Of a stretch of 7,137 bases of DNA, positions 1 through 5,976 are shown piece after piece (within the stretch, counting starts at the first letter, position 1; every line of letters begins with the position of its first letter). The notes beneath the pieces are model-generated. The model saw only the letters and a program-made list of their open reading frames with translations. It did not search any database and was not told the DNA's origin. The translations under genes and the position numbers were made by a program. This DNA comes from Accumulibacter sp. Its GTDB lineage: Bacteria; Pseudomonadota; Gammaproteobacteria; Burkholderiales; Rhodocyclaceae. The stretch covers positions 1 to 7,137 of the forward strand of contig JAISNE010000042.1 of assembly GCA_031276375.1 (NCBI GenBank), read 5' to 3'.

Positions 1-47
1 CCGAAACATGGCCGCAAGTCCACACCGGACGGAAGCGGGAAAAACGA

Positions 48-566
48 TCAGGCCGCGGACTCATCCAGCACGCGCTCGTAAATCCGGAGATCGCCCGGCG
101 AAAAGCAGCAAAAGATGACTTCCCGAATGCCCGTGGCCGCGCGCAGCGAGGAACGGACCGCGGCAACCGCCACCCTCGCGGCGGGTTCGACCGGGTAGCC
201 ATAAACGCCCGTGCTGATGCCCGGAAACGCCAGCGTGGCGACGCCATTCGCGGCGGCAAGCTCGATCGCGCGTCGATAGCAGGACGCCAGCAGTTCCGGC
301 TCCCCGTCCGCGCCCCCATGCCACACCGGCCCCACGGTATGGATGATGTATCTGGCGGGCAACCGATGGCCCTGGGTGAGCTTGGCCTGGCCCGTCTTGC
401 AGCCTCCCAGGAGCCGGCATTCGCGCAACAGGTCCGGCCCGGCGGCGCGATGAATCGCGCCATCGACGCCGCCGCCGCCCAACAGCGAGGAATTGGCCGC
501 ATTCACGATGGCGTCGACCGGCAGCGAGGTGATGTCGGCTTGCAGCGCGCGGAGGATTGTGTTCAT
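48..566 (-). CDS. ymdB: Macrodomain protein, O-acetyl-ADP-ribose deacetylase (YmdB type)
   Basis: This 172-aa protein is a single macrodomain of the bacterial YmdB class, cytosolic and close to the usual family length of about 175 aa. Visible motifs are GDI-like QADIT (9-13), [20 protein letters not shown] (21-40) with the conserved Asn25 and Asp35, HTVGPVW (76-82), and the phosphate-binding loop [12 protein letters not shown] (114-125) with Tyr122. Known relatives hydrolyse O-acetyl-ADP-ribose and remove ADP-ribose from acidic residues; E. coli YmdB also inhibits RNase III. That activity is inferred here from conserved residues. The ATG at 566 places these motifs where E. coli YmdB has them. 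No Shine-Dalgarno is seen: a 7-bp tandem repeat runs right up to the start codon. The gene lies 83 bp downstream of the epimerase on the same strand, so co-transcription is possible but not shown. There is no signal peptide or membrane segment. Confidence 0.93.
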   Translation of the reverse strand: MNTILRALQADITSLPVDAIVNAANSSLLGGGGVDGAIHRAAGPDLLRECRLLGGCKTGQAKLTQGHRLPARYIIHTVGPVWHGGADGEPELLASCYRRAIELAAANGVATLAFPGISTGVYGYPVEPAARVAVAAVRSSLRAATGIREVIFCCFSPGDLRIYERVLDESAA

Positions 567-601
567 GTCAGGAGTCAGGAGTCAGGGATCAGGAGTCAGG
601 G
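567..601. repeat. Five tandem copies of a 7-bp repeat (GTCAGGA and variants)
   Basis: Five consecutive heptamers read on the plus strand as GTCAGGA, GTCAGGA, GTCAGGG, ATCAGGA, GTCAGGG. On the minus strand the unit is TCCTGAC, and the array ends directly at the ATG of the macrodomain gene, so it occupies the position of its ribosome binding site. The last base is shared with the 75-bp repeat that starts at 601. Copy-number change would not alter the reading frame of any gene but would change the leader of the macrodomain gene. Slippage has not been shown; this is one sequence. Confidence 0.85.
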
Positions 602-675
602 CAATGGCTTGTCATGGCTGCCTGAATGTAAACGATTTTTTGGCGCTGTTTACGATATTTGCGTATGCGATGGCC
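601..675 (+). repeat. 75-bp repeat, copy A (inverted partner at 1952-2026)
   Basis: This segment aligns without gaps to the reverse complement of 1952-2026. By hand count 64 of 75 positions match, including an exact 33-nt block at 643-675. It is AT-richer than its surroundings. Read on the plus strand from ATG at 603 it gives an open frame, MACHGCLNVNDF then LALFTIFAYAMA, nearly the same peptide as copy B. A potential hairpin pairs GTAAAC (628-633) with GTTTAC (648-653). The inner end overlaps the last eight codons and the stop of the epimerase gene on the other strand. Its identity is unknown: it could be an end of a small mobile element, a dispersed genomic repeat, or remains of a duplicated coding segment. 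Confidence 0.8.
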
Positions 676-1693
676 CTGAACGGCATGATTGCTTGCTATC
701 GTGGAAGGCCGCGCACATCCTGGCGACGCCTTCGGCAAACCCGATTTGGGGGCGCCAGTTTAACAAATCGCGCGAATGGGTGGCGTCAATCTGGAAATTG
801 GCGATCAACTTGCCACAGCGCGCGCCTTGTCCCAATATGCCGCTCACCACGCGCAACACACCCGGCGGAACGGCGAACAGGCGCGCCTTTTTCCCAAGGC
901 CCAGGGCGATGGCGCGGATGAGCGTTGGGGTGGAGACATCTTCATTGTCCGAGACCAGCAGCGTCTGCCCCCTGGCCTTTTCATCCAGCGCGGCGACGCG
1001 CAGGAAATCCACGAGATTGGGCAGGTTCACAAAACTCCGGCGATTCTCCACGCTCGCCAATGGCAGGGGAATCCCCCGGTCAACAAGGCGCAAGAGCGCG
1101 CGCATATTCCCTTTGACGCCCGCGCCATAGACCAGCGGCAGGCGAATGATGGTCGGCGCGAGCGCCGCGCTGATTGCGGGCGTTCGCAAGAAAATTTCCG
1201 TCTCCCGTTTGGAGAGGGCATAGGGATCGTCGTCGCGCGAAGCAGTGGGCGAATCCTCTCGAAAGGCTTGTCCGACAAGGGAATGCGCGCCGTAGACCGT
1301 TGTGGAGCTGATGAAAAGAAAACGCCGGACGCCCGCGTGAATCGCGGCCTCCGCCAGCGCCTGCGTGACTTCCAGATGATCCCGGCGATAAACAGCGCGC
1401 GCGCCAACCGACGGCGCGGCGCGATGGGCGCGTCCCGCCAGATGGAAAACCGCGTCCACGCCTTGGCAGGCGGCCCGCCAAGCAGCCAGATTGCGGCAAG
1501 AACGCTCAACCTGTATCCATTCTGGCGCCTTGGCGTGACGCGCGTCAGGCCCCAATCCTTGCAACCCTTGCAAGGCGTCGTCGGCAGGCGCCAGCGCGGA
1601 CGCCGCCGCCCGGACCGCATGCCCGGCCTCCAGCAGATGATGGCACAAAGACGCGCCAATAAAACCGCTTGCGCCCGTAACCAAAAATTTCAT
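650..1693 (-). CDS. NAD-dependent nucleotide-sugar epimerase/dehydratase (extended SDR family)
   Basis: The 347-aa protein is an extended short-chain dehydrogenase with an N-terminal Rossmann fold: VTGASGFIG (5-13), FHLAGRAH (83-90), FISSTTVYG (127-135), and the catalytic pair Tyr158 and Lys162 in DPYALSK. The C-terminal half carries IIRLPLVYGAGVKGN (182-196), RGIPLPL (206-212), ENRRSFV (216-222) and LLVSDNEDVST (245-255). These are typical of the subgroup with WbpV-like UDP-hexosamine 4-epimerases/reductases of surface polysaccharide synthesis; the exact substrate cannot be told. It is slightly longer than most relatives because of an insert around residues 35-65 and a short tail. ATG 1693 is chosen because the Rossmann strand begins there; only a weak GGAA lies upstream. 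The frame stays open to 2023, but that extension has no family match. No other polysaccharide gene is in the window. The last eight codons and the stop lie inside the 75-bp repeat. Confidence 0.88.
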   Translation of the reverse strand: MKFLVTGASGFIGASLCHHLLEAGHAVRAAASALAPADDALQGLQGLGPDARHAKAPEWIQVERSCRNLAAWRAACQGVDAVFHLAGRAHRAAPSVGARAVYRRDHLEVTQALAEAAIHAGVRRFLFISSTTVYGAHSLVGQAFREDSPTASRDDDPYALSKRETEIFLRTPAISAALAPTIIRLPLVYGAGVKGNMRALLRLVDRGIPLPLASVENRRSFVNLPNLVDFLRVAALDEKARGQTLLVSDNEDVSTPTLIRAIALGLGKKARLFAVPPGVLRVVSGILGQGARCGKLIANFQIDATHSRDLLNWRPQIGFAEGVARMCAAFHDSKQSCRSGPSHTQIS

Positions 1694-1951
1694 CGTGATT
1701 CCGTGTGATTTTGCATAATTCCGGTTTGCCCGCTCGCCCGTTGCAAGCCGCAAGGAGACGCCCCCCGGCGCGCCGATAGCAAGAGGCCGGAAGGATACCT
1801 TCTGCGCGCAACAAGCGCCAGAATGATCGGGGACGCAAGATGAGCGAAAACGCGGGCGAACGGGAATTCTCCCGCCACGCGCAAACCCCTTCATGCAATC
1901 GCCCCGCCTTGGCGTTTCCCCGATACCGTCCAACGCGGCAGCGCCCAACCA
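1694..1951. other. Region upstream of the epimerase, no convincing gene
   Basis: These 258 bases lie between the epimerase start and the 75-bp repeat. A 64-codon minus-strand frame (1690-1884), with a short hydrophobic stretch and then Arg-rich sequence, matches nothing I recognise. It overlaps the epimerase start by four bases. The in-frame extension of the epimerase through this region is Arg/Cys/Gly-rich and not domain-like. The region probably holds the epimerase promoter, but no confident -35/-10 pair was found. Confidence 0.5.
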
Positions 1952-2026
1952 GGCCATCGCATACGCAAATATCGTAAACAGCGCAAAAAAGTCATTCACA
2001 TTCAAGCCGTTACGCCATGCCATTGC
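1952..2026 (-). repeat. 75-bp repeat, copy B (inverted partner at 601-675)
   Basis: This is the inverted partner of 601-675: 64/75 matches, exact over 1952-1984. Read on the minus strand from ATG at 2023 it encodes MAWRNGLNVNDFF then ALFTIFAYAMA. Within the diverged outer half, the five codons for LNVND differ from copy A only at silent positions (CTG/TTG, GTA/GTG, AAC/AAT, GAT/GAC). Two of these changes also turn Watson-Crick pairs of the potential hairpin into G-U pairs on this strand. The outer end lies 4 bp from the first recognisable codon of the transposase remnant. Function is unknown. Confidence 0.8.
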
Positions 2027-2030
2027 AAAC

Positions 2031-2321
2031 CCCGCAAAAGAGAGTGCGCAAGAGATACTGGAACGAGGCGGCGACTATCTGCTGGCGGTCAAGGAGAACC
2101 AACCCTCCCTGGCGGAAGCCTTGCGGGAGTTCTTTGACGAAGGCGAAACGAGAGGCTATGGACGTTTGCCGGTCAGCCGGCACGAGAGGGTCGAGAAAGA
2201 TCACGGACGCATCGAAACAAGACGGGCGTTGTGGATCAACGATCTTTTCTGGATGGACGCGCCGCTTCGGGAACACTGGCCGAAACTGTCGGGCGTCGGT
2301 ATGCTCGAACGGACACGCTCA
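2031..2321 (+). pseudogene. ISAs1-family transposase, internal fragment
   Basis: About 97 codons in one open frame match the inner part of ISAs1-type DDE transposases: ILERGGDYLLAVKENQPSL, then EALREFFDEGE, the hallmark VEKDHGRIETRRALWI, then REHWPKLSGVGMLERTRS. Full-length members are roughly 370 aa. The N-terminal part with the first two catalytic aspartates and the C-terminal part with the expected catalytic glutamate (normally in a HWxIEN-like motif) are both missing. The downstream frame stays open to 2396 but no longer resembles the family and runs through the rpmB promoter and ribosome binding site. No start codon or Shine-Dalgarno fits, and no terminal inverted repeats were found around it. 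It is a dead remnant. Boundaries are where recognisable similarity begins and ends, within a few codons. Confidence 0.85.
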
Positions 2322-2334
2322 ACCGCAAAAGAAC

Positions 2335-2364
2335 TTGAACTCTCCCGTGCTTTCGGGATAGAAT
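2335..2364 (+). promoter_or_regulatory. Sigma-70-type promoter for rpmB-rpmG
   Basis: TTGAAC (2335-2340) and TAGAAT (2359-2364) are separated by 18 bp and match the TTGACA/TATAAT consensus at 5 of 6 positions each. Transcription would start near 2371, giving a leader of about 30 nt before the rpmB ATG, with GGAG at 2390-2393. It begins 13 bp after the last recognisable transposase codon. Confidence 0.7.
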
Positions 2365-2401
2365 CCGCCCCTTTCTCCCAAGACCAACTGGAGTGACGAT
2401 C

Positions 2402-2635
2402 ATGGCCCGTGTCTGCCAAGTGACGGGGAAGGCCCCGATGGTGGGAAACAACGTTTCCCACGCCAACAACAGGACGAAGCGCCGCTTCCTTCCGAATTTG
2501 CAGTACCGCCGTTTCTGGGTCGAAAGCGAAAACCGCTGGGTGCGCCTGCGCGTGTCCAATGCCGGTCTGCGCGTCATCGACAAGAACGGGATCGACAGCG
2601 TGCTCGCCGATCTGCGCGCGCGCGGTGAAATCTGA
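2402..2635 (+). CDS. rpmB: 50S ribosomal protein L28
   Basis: This 77-aa basic protein is a full-length bL28, a structural protein of the large ribosomal subunit. The signature [19 protein letters not shown] (5-23) followed by [10 protein letters not shown] is complete, and the C-terminal half [19 protein letters not shown] is typical of proteobacterial L28. ATG 2402 is chosen over an in-frame GTG at 2393 because family members begin with MARVC and because GGAG (2390-2393) is 8 nt upstream of it. It has its own promoter (2335-2364), is followed after 15 nt by rpmG, and shares the terminator at 2838-2862. The rpmB-rpmG order is the usual proteobacterial arrangement. Confidence 0.98.
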   Translation: MARVCQVTGKAPMVGNNVSHANNRTKRRFLPNLQYRRFWVESENRWVRLRVSNAGLRVIDKNGIDSVLADLRARGEI

Positions 2636-2650
2636 CGAGGAGCATCAGCC

Positions 2651-2806
2651 ATGCGTGAAAAGATCAAACTCGAATCCACCGCCGGAACAGGGCATTTTTA
2701 CACGACGACGAAGAACAAGAAGACGACACCGGAGAAGATGGAAATAAAAAAATATGATCCGGTGGCCCGCAAGCATGTGGCCTACAAGGAAATCAAGCTT
2801 AGATAA
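2651..2806 (+). CDS. rpmG: 50S ribosomal protein L33
   Basis: This 51-aa protein, [20 protein letters not shown] at the start and then [20 protein letters not shown], is bL33 of the large subunit. It lacks cysteines, so it is the zinc-independent form. E. coli L33 has a few extra residues at the N-terminus (MAKGI...); the shorter start is, from memory, usual in Neisseria-like betaproteobacteria, and no upstream in-frame start exists. The Shine-Dalgarno GAGGAG (2637-2642) is 8 nt before the ATG and immediately follows the rpmB stop, so the two genes are one transcription unit. The Lys/Thr-rich sequence is normal for this protein. Confidence 0.97.
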   Translation: MREKIKLESTAGTGHFYTTTKNKKTTPEKMEIKKYDPVARKHVAYKEIKLR

Positions 2807-2837
2807 TTAGATAAGGTCCTCTTCGGGTTGAAGAAAG

Positions 2838-2862
2838 CCTCGCCGCTGGCGGGGTTTTTTTT
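2838..2862 (+). terminator. Rho-independent terminator of rpmB-rpmG
   Basis: CCTCGCC (2838-2844) and GGCGGGG (2848-2854) form a 7-bp GC-rich stem with one G-U pair and a 3-nt loop, followed by eight T residues (2855-2862). It lies 31 bp after the rpmG stop. A smaller hairpin, TCTTC/GAAGA with loop GGGTT (2820-2834), sits just before it. Confidence 0.92.
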
Positions 2863-2880
2863 GGCCCGCCGGAGCGGGAT

Positions 2881-3117
2881 CGTTACGTGCCGCACATCCT
2901 GGCCGCCGACTACACGCCGCTCTCGCAGGTCAACATCTTCGTCAAGGATCTGGGCATCGTTCTGGATTACGCGAAAAAAGCCGTCTTCCCGCTACCCTTG
3001 TCCGCCGCGGCGCATCAAATGTACATGTCGGCCTCGGCGGCCGGGCACGGTTCCGAGGACGACTCGGCGGTCATCAAGATTTTCCCCGGCATCGAATTGC
3101 CGGAGGCAGAAAAATAG
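2881..3117 (+). pseudogene. ltnD: 3' remnant of L-threonate dehydrogenase gene
   Basis: About 78 codons match the C-terminal end of beta-hydroxyacid dehydrogenases of the 3-hydroxyisobutyrate dehydrogenase family: VPHILAADYTPLSQVNIFVK, DLGIVLDYA, FPLPLSAAAHQMYMSASAAG, EDDSAVIKIF. Intact members have about 300 residues. The N-terminal Rossmann domain with its GxGxxG nucleotide-binding loop and the catalytic lysine segment are absent. The frame is open upstream only into the rpmG terminator, and the possible GTG start at 2887 has no ribosome binding site. Assignment to L-threonate 2-dehydrogenase rests on the sequence style and on the position directly before otnK, where ltnD often lies; another paralogue of the family is possible. 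It cannot make an active enzyme. Confidence 0.82.
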
Positions 3118-3248
3118 CATCGGGAAAGACCGGCGCGGCGCGCGGCGAACACCGCGAACAAGGGGTTCGCCGTCCGCCGCATCGCGGCCCGCCCCTTTGC
3201 CGTGGTTCGATCTGGTTTTTTTATTGGTAATTCTGAAAGGAACAAACA
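3118..3248 (+). other. Leader between the ltnD remnant and otnK
   Basis: This 131-bp stretch has no gene. CGGCGAAC (3143-3150) pairs with GTTCGCCG (3165-3172) to give an 8-bp stem with a 14-nt loop; no T-run follows, so it is not a standard terminator. A T-rich patch (3213-3225) and TTGCCG (3197-3202) with TTTATT (3220-3225), 17 bp apart, could be a weak promoter (4 of 6 matches each). The Shine-Dalgarno GAAAGGAA (3235-3242) sits 6 nt before the otnK ATG. Because a strong terminator lies upstream at 2838-2862, the operon promoter is expected in or near this stretch. Confidence 0.4.
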
Positions 3249-4529
3249 ATGACCGTTCTGTTGGGCTGCATCGCCGACGACTTCACCGGCGGCACCGACC
3301 TCGCCGGCATGCTGGTGAAAGCCGGCATGCGCACGGTGCAAATGATCGGAGTTCCCCTGGAACCCGTTGGCGACGATATCGACGCCGTGGTGATCGCGCT
3401 CAAATCGCGCACCAGTCCGGTCGAGGACGCGATAAACGAATCGCTGGCCGCGCTCTCCTGGCTGCGACACGCCGGCGCCCGCCAGTTCTATTTCAAATAC
3501 TGCTCCACCTTCGACTCCACGCCCAGGGGCAACATCGGCCCGGTGGCCGAAGCCCTGATGCGCTCGCTCGGGAGCGACTTCACCATCGCCTGCCCGGCCT
3601 TTCCGGTCAATGGCCGCACCATCTACAAAGGCCACCTCTTCGTCGGTGACATCCTGCTCTCCGATTCCGGCATGAAGAATCACCCGCTGACCCCGATGAC
3701 CGAAGCCAACCTGGTCAAGGTTCTGCAAGCGCAGATCGAAGGCAAGGCCGGCCTGGTCGACCACGCCGTGGTCAGCCGGGGCGCCGGCGCCATCCGCGCC
3801 CGCTTCGCCCAACTCAAGGCCGACGGCTGCAACTTCGCCGTCCCCGACGCCATCACCAACGACGACCTGATGGCCATCGGCGCGGCCTGCGCCGACCTGC
3901 CGCTGGTCACCGCCGGCTCCGGCATCGCCCTGGGCCTGCCGCAAAACTTCCGCCAGGCCGGCCTGCTTCCCGAAGCCCAAGCCGCCGACATCCTGCCGCC
4001 GAGCGGCGGCCTGCGCGCCGTCATCGCCGGCAGTTGCTCGATCGCCACGCAGGGGCAAGTGGCCGCCATGCGCGAAAAGCATCCCGCGTTCAACATCGAC
4101 CCGCTCGAACTCGCGCGCGGCAAGGACATCGCGGGAGAGGCGCTGGCCTGGGCCAGGGGCCGGATCGAAAAGGAACCCGTCCTGTTTTACGCCACCGCCG
4201 CCCCGGACGCGGTCAAGGCCGCGCAGGCCCGGCTCGGCACGGACAAGGCGGGCAGCCTGGTGGAAGACGCCCTGGCCGCCATCGCCAGGGGAATCGTCGC
4301 CCTGGGCGTTGGCCAGATGATCGTCGCCGGCGGCGAAACCGCCGGCGCGGTGGTCAAGGCGCTCGGCGTATCCGGCCTGCGCATCGGCCCGGAAATCGAT
4401 CCGGGCGTCCCGTGGACGAGCGCGATCACCGGAAACACCGGCGCAAGGCCGCTCGCCCTGGCGCTCAAATCCGGCAACTTCGGCGCCCCGGACTTTTTCC
4501 TCAAGGCGTGGAGCAAACTCGCATCATGA
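3249..4529 (+). CDS. otnK: 3-oxo-tetronate kinase (DUF1537 / four-carbon acid sugar kinase)
   Basis: The 426-aa protein has the full length and both halves of the four-carbon acid sugar kinase family. The N-terminal substrate-binding domain shows IADDFTGGTDLAGMLVKAGM (8-27), KYCSTFDSTPRGNIG (83-97), PAFPVNGRT (116-124) and HPLTPM (145-150). The C-terminal nucleotide-binding domain shows AGSCSIATQGQ (260-270), VAGGETAGAVV (359-369), PWTSA (388-392) and KSGNFGAPDFF (407-417). In the characterised pathway OtnK uses ATP to phosphorylate 3-oxotetronate to its 4-phosphate in the cytosol. Specificity for 3-oxotetronate rather than another acid sugar is inferred from the otnC, otnI and denD neighbours. 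The start at 3249 has a good Shine-Dalgarno (GAAAGGAA). The stop overlaps the otnC start as ATGA, indicating translational coupling. The sequence appears complete, with all family motifs present. Confidence 0.95.
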   Translation: MTVLLGCIADDFTGGTDLAGMLVKAGMRTVQMIGVPLEPVGDDIDAVVIALKSRTSPVEDAINESLAALSWLRHAGARQFYFKYCSTFDSTPRGNIGPVAEALMRSLGSDFTIACPAFPVNGRTIYKGHLFVGDILLSDSGMKNHPLTPMTEANLVKVLQAQIEGKAGLVDHAVVSRGAGAIRARFAQLKADGCNFAVPDAITNDDLMAIGAACADLPLVTAGSGIALGLPQNFRQAGLLPEAQAADILPPSGGLRAVIAGSCSIATQGQVAAMREKHPAFNIDPLELARGKDIAGEALAWARGRIEKEPVLFYATAAPDAVKAAQARLGTDKAGSLVEDALAAIARGIVALGVGQMIVAGGETAGAVVKALGVSGLRIGPEIDPGVPWTSAITGNTGARPLALALKSGNFGAPDFFLKAWSKLAS

Positions 4530-5182
4530 ATACCCCGATCATCTCCGAAGAAACCCGCGAGCGCGACAAGATCGCCCGCCTGTCGCGCTCGCTTTACGAA
4601 CGCGGGCTGACCGCCGGCAGCAGCGGCAACATCAGCGTCCGCCTGTCCGACGGCTGGCTGCTCACGCCGACCAATTCCTGCCTCGGCGAACTCGATCCGG
4701 CGCGCATTTCCAGGCTTGACTGGCAGGGCAGGGTACTGGCCGGCGACCCGCCGTCGAAGGAAGCCTTCCTGCATCGCTCGATGTACGAGGCGCGGCCGAA
4801 GGCCGGAGCCATCGTGCACCTGCACTCGACGCATTCCGCCGCCGTCTCGTGCCTCGCCGGACTCGATCCGGACGACTGCATTCCGCCGCTGACGCCGTAT
4901 TTCGTCATGAAGATCGGCCGCCTGCCGCTGGCGCCTTACCATCGTCCCGGCGACCCCGCGCTCGGCGACGTGATCCGGGGATTGGCCGGCCGGCACGGCG
5001 CCGTGCTGCTCGCCAATCACGGGCCGGTGGTTTCCGGCCCCGATCTGCAAGGCGCGGTCTATGCCTCCGAGGAACTGGAAGAAACCGCCAGGATTTTTCT
5101 TCTGCTGCGCGGCGCGCCGGTCAACTGCCTCACCGCCGAACAGATCGCGGAACTCAAACTCGCATTCAAACTGGATATCTGA
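4526..5182 (+). CDS. otnC: 3-oxo-tetronate 4-phosphate decarboxylase (class II aldolase family)
   Basis: This 218-aa protein belongs to the class II aldolase/adducin family, the L-fuculose-1-phosphate aldolase fold. Substrate-phosphate loop residues are in GSSGNIS (31-37) and TPTNSCLG (47-54). The catalytic glutamate is Glu79 in PPSKEAFLH, and the divalent metal ligands are His98 and His100 in [10 protein letters not shown], with His165 in [10 protein letters not shown]. In the known pathway it decarboxylates 3-oxotetronate 4-phosphate to dihydroxyacetone phosphate and CO2. Plain aldolase activity would be the alternative for an isolated homologue, but the neighbours argue for OtnC. ATG 4526 overlaps the otnK stop by 4 nt, and family members begin near here. 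An in-frame frame that opens at 4034 reads through otnK in the wrong frame and is not part of this gene. otnI follows after 14 nt. Confidence 0.94.
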   Translation: MNTPIISEETRERDKIARLSRSLYERGLTAGSSGNISVRLSDGWLLTPTNSCLGELDPARISRLDWQGRVLAGDPPSKEAFLHRSMYEARPKAGAIVHLHSTHSAAVSCLAGLDPDDCIPPLTPYFVMKIGRLPLAPYHRPGDPALGDVIRGLAGRHGAVLLANHGPVVSGPDLQGAVYASEELEETARIFLLLRGAPVNCLTAEQIAELKLAFKLDI

Positions 5183-5196
5183 ACGAAAGGACCACC

Positions 5197-5976
5197 ATGC
5201 CGAAATTCGCCGCCAACCTGTCGATGATGTTCAACGAGCATCCCTTCCCGGAACGTTTCGCCGCCGCCGCCAAGGCCGGCTTCGAAGCCGTCGAGTTCCT
5301 CTTTCCGTACGATTACGCGCCTGCCGAAATCGCCGGTTGGCTGAAGGACAACGGCCTGCGGAACGTCTTGTTCAACCTGCCTCCCGGCGACTGGGCGGGG
5401 GGCGAGCGCGGCATCGCTTCGCTGCCGGGGCGCGAGCGGGAATTCCGCGATGGCGTCGCCAAGGGCGTCGAATACGCGCTGGCCCTGGAAACGCCAACGG
5501 TACACTGCATGGCCGGGAATTTCCCCGCCGGCGGCGACCGCGCCAGGCATCGGGCGGTTTACATCGAGAACCTGCGTCATGCCGCGCGGGAAATGGCCAA
5601 ACATGGCCGGACGCTGGTCATCGAACCGATCAACCACCGCGACATGCCCGCTTACTTCCTGAACACCCAGGCCGAAGGGCATGCCATATGCAAGGAGGTC
5701 GGCCTGCCCAACCTCAAGGTGCAGATGGATTTCTACCATTGCCAGATCGTCGAAGGCGACCTGACGATGACCTTCAGGAACAATTTCGCGGGCATCGGCC
5801 ACGTGCAGATCGCCAGCGTGCCGGCGCGCCACGAGCCGGACGAAGGCGAAATCGACTATCGCCACATCTTCAGACTGCTCGACGAAACAGGCTACGCCGG
5901 GTTCGTCGGCTGTGAATACAAGCCGCGCGGCCGGACGGAAGACGGCCTGGGATGGTTCAGGGAGATGGCGCGATGA
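5197..5976 (+). CDS. otnI: 2-oxo-tetronate isomerase (hydroxypyruvate isomerase family)
   Basis: The 259-aa protein is a TIM-barrel isomerase of the Hyi/xylose-isomerase-like family and has the same length and key residue positions as E. coli Hyi. The typical N-terminus [20 protein letters not shown] is present. The two catalytic, metal-binding glutamates are Glu143 in [10 protein letters not shown] and Glu240 in GCEYKP; further probable metal ligands are Asp178 in MDFYH and Gln204 in HVQIA. The role assigned from context is interconversion of 2-oxotetronate and 3-oxotetronate, the kinase substrate. Hydroxypyruvate isomerase activity is the alternative, but no glyoxylate-pathway genes (gcl, glxR) are nearby. 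The start at 5197 has AAAGGA (5186-5191) 5 nt upstream. The stop overlaps the denD start as ATGA. Confidence 0.93.
   Translation: MPKFAANLSMMFNEHPFPERFAAAAKAGFEAVEFLFPYDYAPAEIAGWLKDNGLRNVLFNLPPGDWAGGERGIASLPGREREFRDGVAKGVEYALALETPTVHCMAGNFPAGGDRARHRAVYIENLRHAAREMAKHGRTLVIEPINHRDMPAYFLNTQAEGHAICKEVGLPNLKVQMDFYHCQIVEGDLTMTFRNNFAGIGHVQIASVPARHEPDEGEIDYRHIFRLLDETGYAGFVGCEYKPRGRTEDGLGWFREMAR

Noticed and set aside
567..601. CRISPR-like array
   Set aside because: The units are 7 bp and contiguous, with no spacers; this is a simple tandem repeat.
318..1708. Plus-strand open frames covering the macrodomain and epimerase region
   Set aside because: They run antisense to genes with clear catalytic motifs and give no recognisable protein.
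1690..1884. Small minus-strand gene of 64 codons upstream of the epimerase
   Set aside because: No ribosome binding site, no recognisable family, and an Arg-rich composition typical of out-of-frame GC-rich DNA.
1694..2023. In-frame N-terminal extension of the epimerase to the ATG at 2023
   Set aside because: The Rossmann strand begins at Met 1693. The added 110 residues have no family similarity and start inside the 75-bp repeat, so the open frame is probably fortuitous.
3143..3172. Intrinsic terminator before otnK
   Set aside because: The 8-bp stem is clear, but the 14-nt loop is long and no T-run follows, so it was kept only as a leader hairpin.
3015..4082. Minus-strand open frame of 355 codons opposite the ltnD remnant and otnK
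   Set aside because: Gly/Ala/Asp-rich shadow of otnK with no recognisable domain; the plus-strand kinase has complete motifs.
4034..4525. Upstream extension of otnC to 4034
   Set aside because: It reads through otnK in another frame as Arg/Gly-rich sequence. The family N-terminus and the ATGA overlap both place the start at 4526.
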